Below are positions 1 through 8,144 of a stretch of DNA of 37,650 nt, in pieces. The DNA comes from a virus, in the IMG/VR virus record IMGVR_UViG_3300032311_001182, positions 1-37,650 of that record; one strand, 5' to 3'. The position numbers and the translations under genes are program-made. The notes beneath the pieces are model-generated. The model searched no databases and had not been told where the DNA came from. It worked only from the letters and a program-made list of their open reading frames with translations. Position 1 is the first letter of the stretch; every line of letters starts with the position of its first letter.

Positions 1-919
1 CACGCTTGATACCAATAACTACGTTATTTGGGAATGTCAAGTGGATATCTCCGTGTGAACCAGTTTGTCCTGTGTAATCTCCAGCTTGTGTCTCTGGAAG
101 AAGTGGAACTTCAACAATCGGAATACCGAATGCAAATGGTGCCACATATCCTGCAGGTCCACCTAGTGGTGCAACTCCACCACGGATAACGCTTGAAGCG
201 ATATCTTGTGGAATTGTTTGGTTTGTTCCAATGCTGTTAGCATATAGGAAGTCCTGAATCAAGTTTGATCCAGCAAGGAAGCGAAGGTCTCCACGACGTT
301 GCTTGTACTTACGTGGCATAGCCTTAAGTGCCTTGTTGAATACTTCACGAGAAACTCCAGCACCGTTTGCGTCTACGACACGTCCTGATGCCTTTGCCTT
401 CTTTACAACGCCATCAAATGACTTGTAAAGTGCGTCTCCTGTTAGAGATGTGTTTCCGTTAAGGATAACATCTTCGATGTCATTTCCTGCTTGTGTTGCC
501 ATCAAGCGGGCAATGTGATCTTCTAGGTCTGCACCTTCAATGTTGTCTTCTAGAGACTCTGTTGAAAGCTCCCAGTCCATACGAAGCTTCTTTGTTGTCA
601 AAGAGATCTTTGAGAAAGTTACTGCACTGTTTTCTCCAGTGTTTTCTCCTTCTGATGCGAGACGCATAAGCTTCTCGCCGATTGACATACGGTCAATCTC
701 TGCTGTGTCTGCCTTAAGTCTAACTGTACGGGCAACCTTACCGATTACGGTTGCGTCGAACATATAGTCTAGGAAGCGAGCAGATTGTTCTGGGTTAAGT
801 AGTCCACCGTTTCCGTTTTCGGAAGCTCTGTGTACTCCTGTTCCACCAGTTGTTGAGCCAAATCCAGTTGATACTGTTGCACCAGCTGCGGCTGCTTTTT
901 CTAATAGTTCATTGCTCAT
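1..919 (-). CDS. Major capsid protein, HK97 fold (3' end outside window)
   Basis: My own translation from the ATG at 919 gives 306 codons without a stop up to the left edge, so the C-terminus is missing. This should be the shell subunit. The N-terminus is a flexible Ala/Gly/Thr-rich arm (MSNELLEKAAAAGATVSTGF) followed by LLNPEQSARFLDYMFDATVI. The middle has the pattern usual for HK97-type capsid proteins: KISLTTKKLRMDWELSTE, then an acidic helix (DLEDHIARLMATQAGNDIED) and ILNGNTSL. It lies directly after the protease gene, which is the normal order portal-protease-capsid. A weak AAGGTAGG ribosome site sits about 9 nt before the ATG. Assignment rests on motif pattern and gene order; the exact capsid family was not searched. 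Confidence 0.88.
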   Translation of the reverse strand, partial: MSNELLEKAAAAGATVSTGFGSTTGGTGVHRASENGNGGLLNPEQSARFLDYMFDATVIGKVARTVRLKADTAEIDRMSIGEKLMRLASEGENTGENSAVTFSKISLTTKKLRMDWELSTESLEDNIEGADLEDHIARLMATQAGNDIEDVILNGNTSLTGDALYKSFDGVVKKAKASGRVVDANGAGVSREVFNKALKAMPRKYKQRRGDLRFLAGSNLIQDFLYANSIGTNQTIPQDIASSVIRGGVAPLGGPAGYVAPFAFGIPIVEVPLLPETQAGDYTGQTGSHGDIHLTFPNNVVIGIKR

Positions 920-934
920 ATTATTTTACCTACC

Positions 935-2275
935 TTAGTTAAATATTTCGTTCACGGAACCGAGGAAAGAACCGTTCCATTTAGATTTCTTGATTGTTAC
1001 TTCCTCTGATCGGCCAAGATCAGAAGACTTCTTAATTGCAGTCTCGGACTCTACTGCATCGACACGCTTTTGTACACCATCAATCGTGCTCTTGATATCA
1101 TTTACAGCGCTTGAAAGCACTGTGTGTTGTTCTGCCAACTCTGAAATTCTAGCGTCTACGCTCTTGCTGAAAGCTTCAACAGTCTCTTGGATTGTTGTTA
1201 CTTGTGCTGCATTAACTTCTGATGCCTTATTTAGAGTTTCTGAGAAAAAGCCCTTTAGGTCGCCTAACATCTTTGCAAAATCAGGTTCTTCAACCTTATC
1301 TTCTGATACGTCGGCTACTTTTTCCAGAGTCTCGGCAGCTGTGTCTTCCGCTACTGCATCTTCTGCAGGAGCATCTTCGACTGCAGGCGCTGCATCTGCT
1401 GCAACTTCTGTTGTCTCTTCTACGGTTGCTTCTGGTGCTGCTTCAACAGCTGCATCTTCAACAACTACGTTTTCTGTATTTTCTGACACTTCATTACCTC
1501 CTTCTGCGTTTGCCTGTTTTGCTATTTGTGTATCAGGCAACGTAAATCTTGAATGCTTATATGCATCAAGAATCTTATCAATCTCTTTTGACTTGTTAAC
1601 ATCTGAGCTTTCAACCCAACCAATTAGTTGTGCTGGCTTACCAGATACTGGTGAGTCATATGTTTTTTCTGTTGAGATAAAAACAGAATTGCTTTCTTCG
1701 CAATAAAAAATATTTTCTGTTACTACTTCAGTTGCAATTCCTTTAAATACTAATTGGCCATTTACCTTTTGAATAGAAAGAACATTGCAAAGTTCATTTG
1801 CTGGAGAATCTACAATTGATAATTCAATCAAATCGTAATCCTTAATAAATCTTACTGTCTTGCCATTTGCCTTATTAACTTCGTTATCTGACTCATTAAT
1901 CTTTCCACCAATTGAGAATCCAGAAAGAGTGCCGTCTAAAACTTTTTCCCATGTGTCCTGTGCGCCCTTTGAAATGTAAGCATCTACATACACGCCATTA
2001 TAAAACTCTTTTGACTTTGGATCATAGTATGTTTCTGGCTTGAATGAAACAACTTTGCCAACTGCTGTTGAGTTGTGCATTTCACGAAGATTTCCTCTAA
2101 AGCCTTCAAAAGCTTTTAGGCTTGCTTCTGCTGTGACAACGTCTCCTGTTTGATCAACATTATCTAATGTAGCGAATCCTGACACCGTTCTTTTTTCACG
2201 GTTAACCTTTGTAAAGGGAACCGATAGACTGATGTTGTCGCCATGACTGGACCACAAAGACTTTTCAATATTCAT
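935..2275 (-). CDS. Prohead protease (XkdF/S78-like) with C-terminal scaffold-like region
   Basis: 446 residues. Residues about 1-175 look like an XkdF/peptidase S78 prohead protease: MHNSTAVGK holds the likely catalytic His67, LSGFSIGG holds Ser118 or Ser121, and LIELSIVDSPANELC holds the likely third residue Glu151. Such proteases cleave scaffold and capsid arms inside the prohead. Residues about 258-335 are a low-complexity Ala/Glu/Val stretch, and about 335-415 are predicted coiled coil with heptad-like hydrophobics. A basic tail (VTIKKSKWNGSFLGSVNEIF) follows. The C-terminal half probably acts as the scaffold, because no separate scaffold gene lies between portal and capsid. The start has no ribosome site; a TAAAAT box lies 7 nt upstream. 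Function is secure; the scaffold role is inference. Confidence 0.87.
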   Translation of the reverse strand: MNIEKSLWSSHGDNISLSVPFTKVNREKRTVSGFATLDNVDQTGDVVTAEASLKAFEGFRGNLREMHNSTAVGKVVSFKPETYYDPKSKEFYNGVYVDAYISKGAQDTWEKVLDGTLSGFSIGGKINESDNEVNKANGKTVRFIKDYDLIELSIVDSPANELCNVLSIQKVNGQLVFKGIATEVVTENIFYCEESNSVFISTEKTYDSPVSGKPAQLIGWVESSDVNKSKEIDKILDAYKHSRFTLPDTQIAKQANAEGGNEVSENTENVVVEDAAVEAAPEATVEETTEVAADAAPAVEDAPAEDAVAEDTAAETLEKVADVSEDKVEEPDFAKMLGDLKGFFSETLNKASEVNAAQVTTIQETVEAFSKSVDARISELAEQHTVLSSAVNDIKSTIDGVQKRVDAVESETAIKKSSDLGRSEEVTIKKSKWNGSFLGSVNEIFN

Positions 2276-2328
2276 ATGCTTAATTTTAGCGACTTATAGA
2301 TAAAAAGGCAAATAACAGTTGAGTGGGG

Positions 2329-3900
2329 TTAGTCAACTTGTCTGCCGTCGCCCTTAGCATTTCTTCCTTCTCCCGAAACGTCTGGGGAAGTTGCTTGGCG
2401 ATCTTGAGACCTTTGTCTGGTATTCCCAGCTTGGGCTCTAATTTCTGCGGCTTGGGCTTGAAGGTCTACAACCTTATCTCCGCCATCAATTGGAATCATG
2501 CCCTTTCTAATTCTAACTTCATTAGGGGTAATTACTTGCATACGCAAATATCTTTCATCAATCTTAGACTGTGTATCCTCATCGGTTAAAGTTAGCTCAT
2601 TAAACTTTAATACCAGGGCATCTGTTTTTTCATCAAATATTTTATTTATTTTCTTTTCAAGAATCATTTGTGCTGGACGACAGACTTGCTCTTTAAAGGT
2701 CTTATCTGCATCACGAGCAACTGCTAAATTAACTCCCTCTGGAGTTCCAATTTTATTGATTGGCACACGGTGAGCAAGTAATATTTCATCTCGGTTAGAC
2801 TTACGATATTTTTCAAATGAGCCTTCTTGGTTACCCGCCTCAATTGGCTCCATCTTAAATTCAACCTTTGAGTCTGGGGTATCTGAAGGAAGTGGCACAT
2901 AAAGAGATCTATGGTTTTTACCCTTTAGCCCTACCTGGAAAACCTCAAGCAGTTTTATTTCTGATTCTGGAGAAAGATTTGCTCCTTTTACTGTAATAAT
3001 ATATCTTGGAACCGCTTTGTTTTCAAAGTAGTCTAGGTTATACTTTCCAGAAAATTCGTTACCAGCAAGAGCAACCTGGGCTGCTACAATATCTGGCAAG
3101 CCATAGTAGTTGTTCATAGGGGTATACTTCTTTAAATGAATAATTTCATTTGGACGATCTTCTTGTCCCGCAATTGGATTTTCTGTTTCTGTGTCGCCAA
3201 AATTATTAAAGAACACTGCCTTACCATAAAGCAATTGAACAAAGCCATCTCTGAGTCTACGCACACGCATTGTCTTTGCTGGGATATGTCCGATGTATCC
3301 AATGTTACCGCCTGTGGTTCTGCCTATTTCAATATAACCATTACCTGTTGCTTCTAAGTCTGTGTACACTTTAATTAGTGTTTGAGTAAAGGTATCCTCT
3401 TCATTTGTTGTGTCTAGCCAACCGTGAAGATCTTGACGCAATTTATTAAGCTTCTTACGTGCTCTCTCCAATTGCTTCTCATCTGTTATTGAGTCAAATG
3501 CATCATTTGTCTTTTTTGTTTCAATAAAGTCATAGCCTAGCCCAACAATGTTCGCAACTTTTGCATTTATTGCTGCATAGTTGTATGTTGAAACTTCGTA
3601 AATCTTTGAAAGGTATTCTTGATTGTATGGTGGCTCAATAAGGTCAAACATAGCGTATCCGCTAATAGCCTGAGCAAGAAGATTTTGTTGTGTTCCTACG
3701 CCTTCAATTCCTGTGAATGCTTTTGAGAACTCTCTATTGATCTTTCTTTTAAATGCTGATCCTAGACCTCTTACTTTTCTTAAGTCATCTCCGCTTATTG
3801 CAAATGGGTCACTTGTTGGCTGCTCTTTTTTAAAAGAAAACCAGTCGGCTGTGTTAGATATATCAATTGTATTTCCGTCTTCTTCTTGAACCTCAATCAT
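2329..3900 (-). CDS. Phage portal protein (PBSX-type)
   Basis: 523 residues, normal length for a portal, which forms the dodecameric ring at the capsid vertex through which DNA passes. Typical pieces are seen in order: YNYAAINAKVANIVGLGYDF near residue 100, an insertion with Lys/Arg-rich helix, DLEATGNGYIEIGR, IGHIPAKTMRVRR, PNEIIHLKKYTPMNNYYGLPD, the segment FENKAVPRYIITVKGANLS, and the C-terminal helices ILLAHRVPINKIG and AVARDADKTFKEQVCRPAQM. The last about 45 residues are polar and Gln/Arg-rich, probably disordered. The start overlaps the stop of the upstream small gene as ATGA, so translation is coupled. The terminase large subunit that usually precedes a portal is not here. Confidence 0.93.
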   Translation of the reverse strand: MIEVQEEDGNTIDISNTADWFSFKKEQPTSDPFAISGDDLRKVRGLGSAFKRKINREFSKAFTGIEGVGTQQNLLAQAISGYAMFDLIEPPYNQEYLSKIYEVSTYNYAAINAKVANIVGLGYDFIETKKTNDAFDSITDEKQLERARKKLNKLRQDLHGWLDTTNEEDTFTQTLIKVYTDLEATGNGYIEIGRTTGGNIGYIGHIPAKTMRVRRLRDGFVQLLYGKAVFFNNFGDTETENPIAGQEDRPNEIIHLKKYTPMNNYYGLPDIVAAQVALAGNEFSGKYNLDYFENKAVPRYIITVKGANLSPESEIKLLEVFQVGLKGKNHRSLYVPLPSDTPDSKVEFKMEPIEAGNQEGSFEKYRKSNRDEILLAHRVPINKIGTPEGVNLAVARDADKTFKEQVCRPAQMILEKKINKIFDEKTDALVLKFNELTLTDEDTQSKIDERYLRMQVITPNEVRIRKGMIPIDGGDKVVDLQAQAAEIRAQAGNTRQRSQDRQATSPDVSGEGRNAKGDGRQVD

Positions 3901-4238
3901 TTCATTCCACCCATCTTTTTCATTTCATCTTTATAGTTACCAATATCCATAGGGTCTGGAATTAATCCCCAGTTGAGTCTTTGTTTTTGGTACTCAAATT
4001 CTTCGTCATCAATTTTTCTTCTTGCAGAAAGAAATTTAGGCCCGCCTTCATATATACCGAATGTGCGAACTTCTCTAGCCAAAGCATCGATTCTGGATCT
4101 ATTGCCTTTTTTTGATGTGACTGAAAGAAAGTTCCCATCATCGTCTCCAATCCATCTGCCGTCAGGCATCTCCCAGACATATATGCCTAGTGTGCTCTCT
4201 TCGTCAAGAACCTTGTATTTAGTGTTATTAATATCCAT
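3897..4238 (-). CDS. Small conserved phage protein upstream of portal, function unknown
   Basis: 113 residues, charged and soluble, with no signal or membrane segment. The centre reads GIYVWEMPDGRWIGDDDGNF, followed by a basic stretch (SKKGNRSRIDALAREVR) and a Met/Lys-rich end. It is the first gene of the head cluster, and its stop overlaps the portal start by ATGA, so it is probably made together with the portal. There is no Shine-Dalgarno sequence; a TGG-TAAAAT box lies 8 nt before the ATG. I do not recognise a family. Its position suggests a head or portal accessory protein, but nothing in the sequence shows an activity. Confidence 0.75.
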   Translation of the reverse strand: MDINNTKYKVLDEESTLGIYVWEMPDGRWIGDDDGNFLSVTSKKGNRSRIDALAREVRTFGIYEGGPKFLSARRKIDDEEFEYQKQRLNWGLIPDPMDIGNYKDEMKKMGGMK

Positions 4239-4246
4239 ATGACTTT

Positions 4247-4255
4247 ATTTTACCA
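4247..4255 (-). promoter_or_regulatory. Extended -10 box of a possible leaderless promoter for the head genes
   Basis: Read on the minus strand this is TGG followed by TAAAAT, one change from TATAAT, ending 8 nt before the ATG of the 113-residue gene. Transcription would begin at or just before the ATG. The gene has no Shine-Dalgarno sequence, which agrees with a leaderless mRNA. A second possible promoter just upstream (TTGACA at 4282-4287 with TAGACA at 4260-4265, spacer 16) would give a short leader. Confidence 0.45.
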
Positions 4256-4277
4256 TTATTGTCTACTCAAGTCCAGC

Positions 4278-4302
4278 TTTTTGTCAACCGATATGACAAA
4301 AA
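4278..4302. promoter_or_regulatory. Perfect 9-bp inverted repeat over a TTGACA -35 box (operator candidate)
   Basis: TTTTTGTCA at 4278-4286 and TGACAAAAA at 4294-4302 are exact inverted copies around a 7-nt centre. The repeat lies in the 66-bp gap between the appendage genes and the head genes, starting two bases from the stop of the LamG gene. On the minus strand its second arm contains TTGACA (4282-4287), a consensus -35. A regulator binding here would block or assist transcription of portal, protease and capsid genes. It is a poor terminator: the stem has only two G/C pairs and no T run follows on the minus strand. Confidence 0.45.
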
Positions 4303-4304
4303 TG

Positions 4305-6122
4305 TTAAATATTGGAAGATTGATATTCAGTATTATTGATTAAGTAGGCTGTTGAGTCATTGCCTGTGACAGATTCTGATATAGAAAATGCCGTATCCGA
4401 AACAGATAGAGTATACTGCTTTGTATAAAGCTGGTAATGGACCGTAGCCTGTGACGAACTAAGGGCTTCTGGATAAACTGCTATATTGCTATATACGTTT
4501 GCTCCTCCAGATTTTGATCCATTTTGGTTATAATTAAACCTGGTCCCACTTGTGGCCTGAGAATTTAAAACAAGAACAATATGGTGTGGCATTCTTTCTG
4601 TCAAGAATGAAGATATATTGGTGGCAGATGTATGGTTTACCCCATTTATATAAACCGCAGATATACCAGACTTATTAATAACCCCAGATGAATTCCACTC
4701 AAATATCTTTGTGTTACTTGAAAACAATACATTCTCTCCGCCTGCTGGGGTAAATATCATTTCTACAGTTCTGTAAGGATTAACAGAGTCCAGGTTGATT
4801 CCTCCGCCATCCAGCATTCTTAAGCCGTTGTAATCATTGTAAGAAATAATAGGATGATTATATCTTGAAATTGCATAATCTTTAATTGAATATATCTTAT
4901 CGCTTGAATTATCTGCATAGAAATCAAGGTTGGAGAAAAAGTCTAATGAGAGTGATCTGAGTATTGGTAGGTTTGTAGATGTATCAGGTGAGGACATTGT
5001 TACCTTTAAATAAACAAGTCCTGTTGTTATCCCGTCATTTTTATTAAAATAAGGTATTGGACTATTATTTTTGCAAGGCTTCCATGGGTCACCGTTCATG
5101 CTTACCTCAACTACAATATTATCTACATCGTCGTCCCAAGAAATTTGTGAGGTGGTTACTCCTAGTGATGAAGGAATTATCACGGTTTCTGTAAAAGTAA
5201 ATTGCTTTGCTCCTGCCGTTGCTGTTTCAAGAAAAGTTATATAATTACCACTTGTTGAAACTATAACATTTTCATCTGCAACCTGATCCCAAGTTTTTGT
5301 TCCTGGATAATAGTATCTTGCAACTGGCCTAATCTTTGAATGATTTAAGCTGAATAAATATCCTCCGTCTGGGTATACTATTTGAGAGTAGTCTAATTCT
5401 TTTATTCCTTGCTCATAGTGTGAGGCTATTTTTAAATTAGACAGATTGTATCTGTAAAAAGCTACTGAATCTATAACAAAATAATTATTTGATGGAGACG
5501 GACCTGTTGTAAATGAAGTTAAAGTATTAGTAAATATAACATTGTTTAATTGCTTTGCTGCAACCCGTATTCCGTTAAAGTAAAGAGACAATGAGTTTTT
5601 GTTATAAGATGCCACAATGTGCATAGCTTTATTATTTGAGGCTTTGTATCTTAATATATTAGAATAAACTTTAAATACAATATCACCATTTTGATAATAT
5701 ATACCGACTTGTGAATTTATATCAGCAACTATTGGAACTAGTGCAGATCCTGTATTTGGAAGTTTAGCCCAAACCTCTATTGAAAATGGGTTGTCTGCGT
5801 AATACTTATTTGCCAGTCCTGGTGTATTATATGTAATAGTTGTTTCATTGGATATTAAGGTTCCATAGATACCGCCTGCTACCAGTGGCATTATTTTAGA
5901 ACCAGACATTCCAGAAACTGATCCGTTGTTATTATTTCCTGAGTAGTCTAATACAGCTTGTCCAGATATCTCTTCGTAAGAATCAAATGCATCTCTTACT
6001 GCTTGATATGTCGGATAGGTAGAAAGTATTTGACTGTAGTAATCTACAGATCCAGACTTTACTTCATCTAGGGTGTAATATGAAAGGGGGAAGTCTGCCA
6101 ATACTGTTCTGTAGTAAGACAT
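4305..6122 (-). CDS. Tail appendage protein with LamG/concanavalin-like lectin domains
   Basis: 605 residues. The first about 260 residues form a typical LamG/concanavalin-like sandwich: SYYTLDEVKSGSVDYY, VLDYSGNNNNGSVSG, NPFSIEVWAKLPN, MHIVASYNKNSLSLYFNGIR and the closing VIDSVAFYRYNLS. The middle has another beta module (QISWDDDVDNIVVEVSMNG). A second sandwich follows at about 440-580 (YRTVEMIFTPAGGENVLFSS, ISAVYINGVNHTS, HHIVLVLN, NIAVYPEALSSSQ). Such domains in phage appendages bind surface polysaccharide. It is the last gene of the appendage block, next to the head genes. The ribosome site GGGGGT is close to the start. Lectin fold is well supported; ligand unknown. Confidence 0.75.
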   Translation of the reverse strand: MSYYRTVLADFPLSYYTLDEVKSGSVDYYSQILSTYPTYQAVRDAFDSYEEISGQAVLDYSGNNNNGSVSGMSGSKIMPLVAGGIYGTLISNETTITYNTPGLANKYYADNPFSIEVWAKLPNTGSALVPIVADINSQVGIYYQNGDIVFKVYSNILRYKASNNKAMHIVASYNKNSLSLYFNGIRVAAKQLNNVIFTNTLTSFTTGPSPSNNYFVIDSVAFYRYNLSNLKIASHYEQGIKELDYSQIVYPDGGYLFSLNHSKIRPVARYYYPGTKTWDQVADENVIVSTSGNYITFLETATAGAKQFTFTETVIIPSSLGVTTSQISWDDDVDNIVVEVSMNGDPWKPCKNNSPIPYFNKNDGITTGLVYLKVTMSSPDTSTNLPILRSLSLDFFSNLDFYADNSSDKIYSIKDYAISRYNHPIISYNDYNGLRMLDGGGINLDSVNPYRTVEMIFTPAGGENVLFSSNTKIFEWNSSGVINKSGISAVYINGVNHTSATNISSFLTERMPHHIVLVLNSQATSGTRFNYNQNGSKSGGANVYSNIAVYPEALSSSQATVHYQLYTKQYTLSVSDTAFSISESVTGNDSTAYLINNTEYQSSNI

Positions 6123-6144
6123 TATTTAACCCCCAATCATATTA

Positions 6145-6342
6145 TTAAAGTGCTGCTATTTGTATTTGCTTTTCAGCAATTGCTGACGTCAAAGATGCTA
6201 CTGTTTCTGATACTGGTTCTGCTTTTGCATTTTCTGCAATAAGCTGTACCTCTAATGAATACATTGCATATTCTAGGTTTCTAATTTCAGACTGTTTGAT
6301 TGCAGCTTTTTCATCATCTGTTAGTATTGTATATGTTGCCAT
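6145..6342 (-). CDS. Small helical protein, function unknown
   Basis: 65 residues, almost entirely predicted helix, with TDDEKAAIKQSEIRNLEYAM followed by a second helix ending IAEKQIQIAAL. A strong AAGGAGG site sits before the ATG. It lies between the Ig-like adhesin with its small partner and the LamG protein. It resembles the next upstream gene in size and helical nature and may be a second copy of the same idea, a small chaperone or linker, but the sequences are too short to prove a relationship. No family recognised. Confidence 0.65.
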   Translation of the reverse strand: MATYTILTDDEKAAIKQSEIRNLEYAMYSLEVQLIAENAKAEPVSETVASLTSAIAEKQIQIAAL

Positions 6343-6355
6343 TTTATCCTCCTTG

Positions 6356-6565
6356 TTAGTTTAATGAAGCTTTTAAATTGAGTATTGCCTCAATTTGCAA
6401 CATTAATTCTGATTTTTCTTTATTTAGTAATTGTATAGCATTATCCTGTATTACGCCATCTACTGTGTTTTTCTCTATCATTATATCAACCTTATTAAGC
6501 CTAGAATTAAACCATTCAAGGTGGTCTTCAATAACTCTAATTTTATCTTGATTAGTAATTGTCAT
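6356..6565 (-). CDS. Small coiled-coil protein coupled to the Ig-like adhesin
   Basis: 69 residues from the ATG at 6565 (MTITNQDKIRVIEDHLEWFN). This ATG overlaps the stop of the preceding 524-residue gene as ATGA, so I prefer it to the GTG at 6580 that would add five residues. The protein is predicted to be two amphipathic helices with a short turn (VDGVIQDNAI), ending EAILNLKASLN. Size, charge and coupling suggest a small chaperone or trimerisation helper for the neighbouring adhesin. That role is inference from position. Confidence 0.7.
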   Translation of the reverse strand: MTITNQDKIRVIEDHLEWFNSRLNKVDIMIEKNTVDGVIQDNAIQLLNKEKSELMLQIEAILNLKASLN

Positions 6566-8136
6566 AGGAATGAGGACCACGATCCGTAGTAGGTTGTACC
6601 ATTTTTACCTGTGCATTTAGCTCTCATTCTGCCATATCTAGCAGATGATGTATATGGAAGATCCGCAGTAGATGTAACTCTATAATTCCAATAAAGGTCT
6701 AAACCACCACTTCTTACTAAAAAGTCGTAACCACTATTATATCCTGTTGTTCCAGAAGCTATCAGTGTTCCGCCAGATGAAGCTGAAGCTCTAACTTCCC
6801 ACTCATACACAACATTTCCAGATATATCTCCTGAAGATGAAACGTTATCCCATCCCCATCTAATAATTGATGCCGTTCTTTCAAAAACTGGAGAAGGTGT
6901 TCCTAAGCTTGGAGTTACATATGGAACTGGGCCAATTTCAGATGAAGATACTCTAGATGAGGTGCCTCCACCATTTGTTGCATCAGCAAATGCTTTGTAA
7001 TAATAACCAGCATCTCCAGATGGAATTGTATATGATAGATTTGCTCCTGTTGTATTACTTGCTACAGTTGTTTCTGTAAAAATAACTCCTGCTGTTCCTC
7101 TTACAATTCTAAAATCATATGATGTTGGAGAATTTGTAAAACCATAAACATAAGCAGTAATTGTTGATCCCTGAGTAACAGTGCTTGCACTCCAAGAAAC
7201 TCCACCAGCAACTGGTGCTGGCTGAACTAATGTTCCAGATCCAGACTGATAGCCAGAATATTTTGTTGAACAAGCTACGCCAGTTCCAGCTGCACCATAG
7301 CCTTGATTGTTTCCTGCAGTTCTTGGATAGACTGTAATTGTATTTGTATTTGTATTACCTGGGCTATAAGAGTAAGATGTGCTTGTTGTATTTGTAACAT
7401 ACCCTCCATTTATATATATATCATATGAAGATGCGCCAGATACAGCTGACCAAGTTGCTGAGTGAACATAATTAGTATTTATAGATCTAATATATACCGT
7501 AACATTTCCTGCTGTGCCAGTACCAGAAGTAAATGTTTGTGATCCTGAGTTAATTGTTACTGACCCATTACTTGTGTATCCATCGTAAGATGTTGCGCTA
7601 GATCCTGCTGTCCAGCTACCAGAGTAGGTTAGATTGGAAACGTTTACCGTTACAGATCCTGGTGCTGTTGGCGTTACTGTTCCATCAGAACTTGAAACGG
7701 AAGACAAAACTGGAAGTATTGTTGCTCCTGTACTTATTGTTATTGGAGTGCTTCCTCTATTATTTGTAGCAGTAACTCTTGCACCTATTACTTTGTCTAC
7801 ATCAGATGCTGTTGTTTGATATTGACTTCCTGTTGCTCCAGGTATATCTGATCCGTTTCTTGTCCATTGATAAGAATAAGATGTTGGAATATAAGCATCA
7901 TTTGAATTCCAGGTTCCTGGTGATACTTGGTATATGCATCCTAGCTTTCCACTCTGACCAGCTGCCATTGAAAAGGAGGGCCCTACTGAATTTTGTGGAA
8001 ACTCTGGATAATATAAAATCCAGGAAGATCCGTTATATATCCACCCTTGTTTTGCTGAAGACCAATCGGATCCATTATAAACTTTTAATGCTTTTTGATT
8101 ATACCAGGCGTCATTGACGTATGCTCTTATACTCAT
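6562..8136 (-). CDS. Tail adhesin with tandem Ig/fibronectin-like domains
   Basis: 524 residues. The N-terminus is a Trp-spaced module seen in many phage appendage proteins (WYNQKALKVYNGSDW, KQGWIYNGSSWI), probably the attachment part. Next is an Ig-like domain at about 65-145 (SYQWTRNGSDIPGATGSQYQ, ASDVDKVIGARVTATNN), then several Ser/Thr/Gly-rich beta modules, including a fibronectin-like one (ATWSAVSGASSYDIYINGGY). The C-terminus (GRMRAKCTGKNGTTYYGSW) looks like one more sandwich strand pair. Such domains carry adhesins outward from the virion and bind sugars weakly. The downstream helper gene is coupled by ATGA; GGAG sits before the start. Confidence 0.75.
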   Translation of the reverse strand: MSIRAYVNDAWYNQKALKVYNGSDWSSAKQGWIYNGSSWILYYPEFPQNSVGPSFSMAAGQSGKLGCIYQVSPGTWNSNDAYIPTSYSYQWTRNGSDIPGATGSQYQTTASDVDKVIGARVTATNNRGSTPITISTGATILPVLSSVSSSDGTVTPTAPGSVTVNVSNLTYSGSWTAGSSATSYDGYTSNGSVTINSGSQTFTSGTGTAGNVTVYIRSINTNYVHSATWSAVSGASSYDIYINGGYVTNTTSTSYSYSPGNTNTNTITVYPRTAGNNQGYGAAGTGVACSTKYSGYQSGSGTLVQPAPVAGGVSWSASTVTQGSTITAYVYGFTNSPTSYDFRIVRGTAGVIFTETTVASNTTGANLSYTIPSGDAGYYYKAFADATNGGGTSSRVSSSEIGPVPYVTPSLGTPSPVFERTASIIRWGWDNVSSSGDISGNVVYEWEVRASASSGGTLIASGTTGYNSGYDFLVRSGGLDLYWNYRVTSTADLPYTSSARYGRMRAKCTGKNGTTYYGSWSSFL

Positions 8137-8144
8137 TTTCGCTC

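Noticed and set aside
920-930. Leaderless -10 box (GGTAAAAT) before the capsid gene
   Set aside because: TAAAAT ends only 3 nt before the ATG, too close for transcription to begin at the start codon, and a partial ribosome site (AAGGTAGG) is present.
990-1706. Long Ser/Thr-rich open frame on the plus strand (238 codons)
   Set aside because: It is the antisense of the Ala/Glu-rich part of the protease/scaffold gene, has no ribosome site, and its composition is what that region gives when read backwards.
4278-4302. Terminator at the palindrome before the head genes
   Set aside because: The stem has only two G/C pairs and the minus strand continues with AGCTGG, not a T run; an operator fits better.
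6565-6580. GTG start at 6580 for the small coiled-coil gene
   Set aside because: The ATG at 6565 overlaps the preceding stop as ATGA, as elsewhere in this genome.
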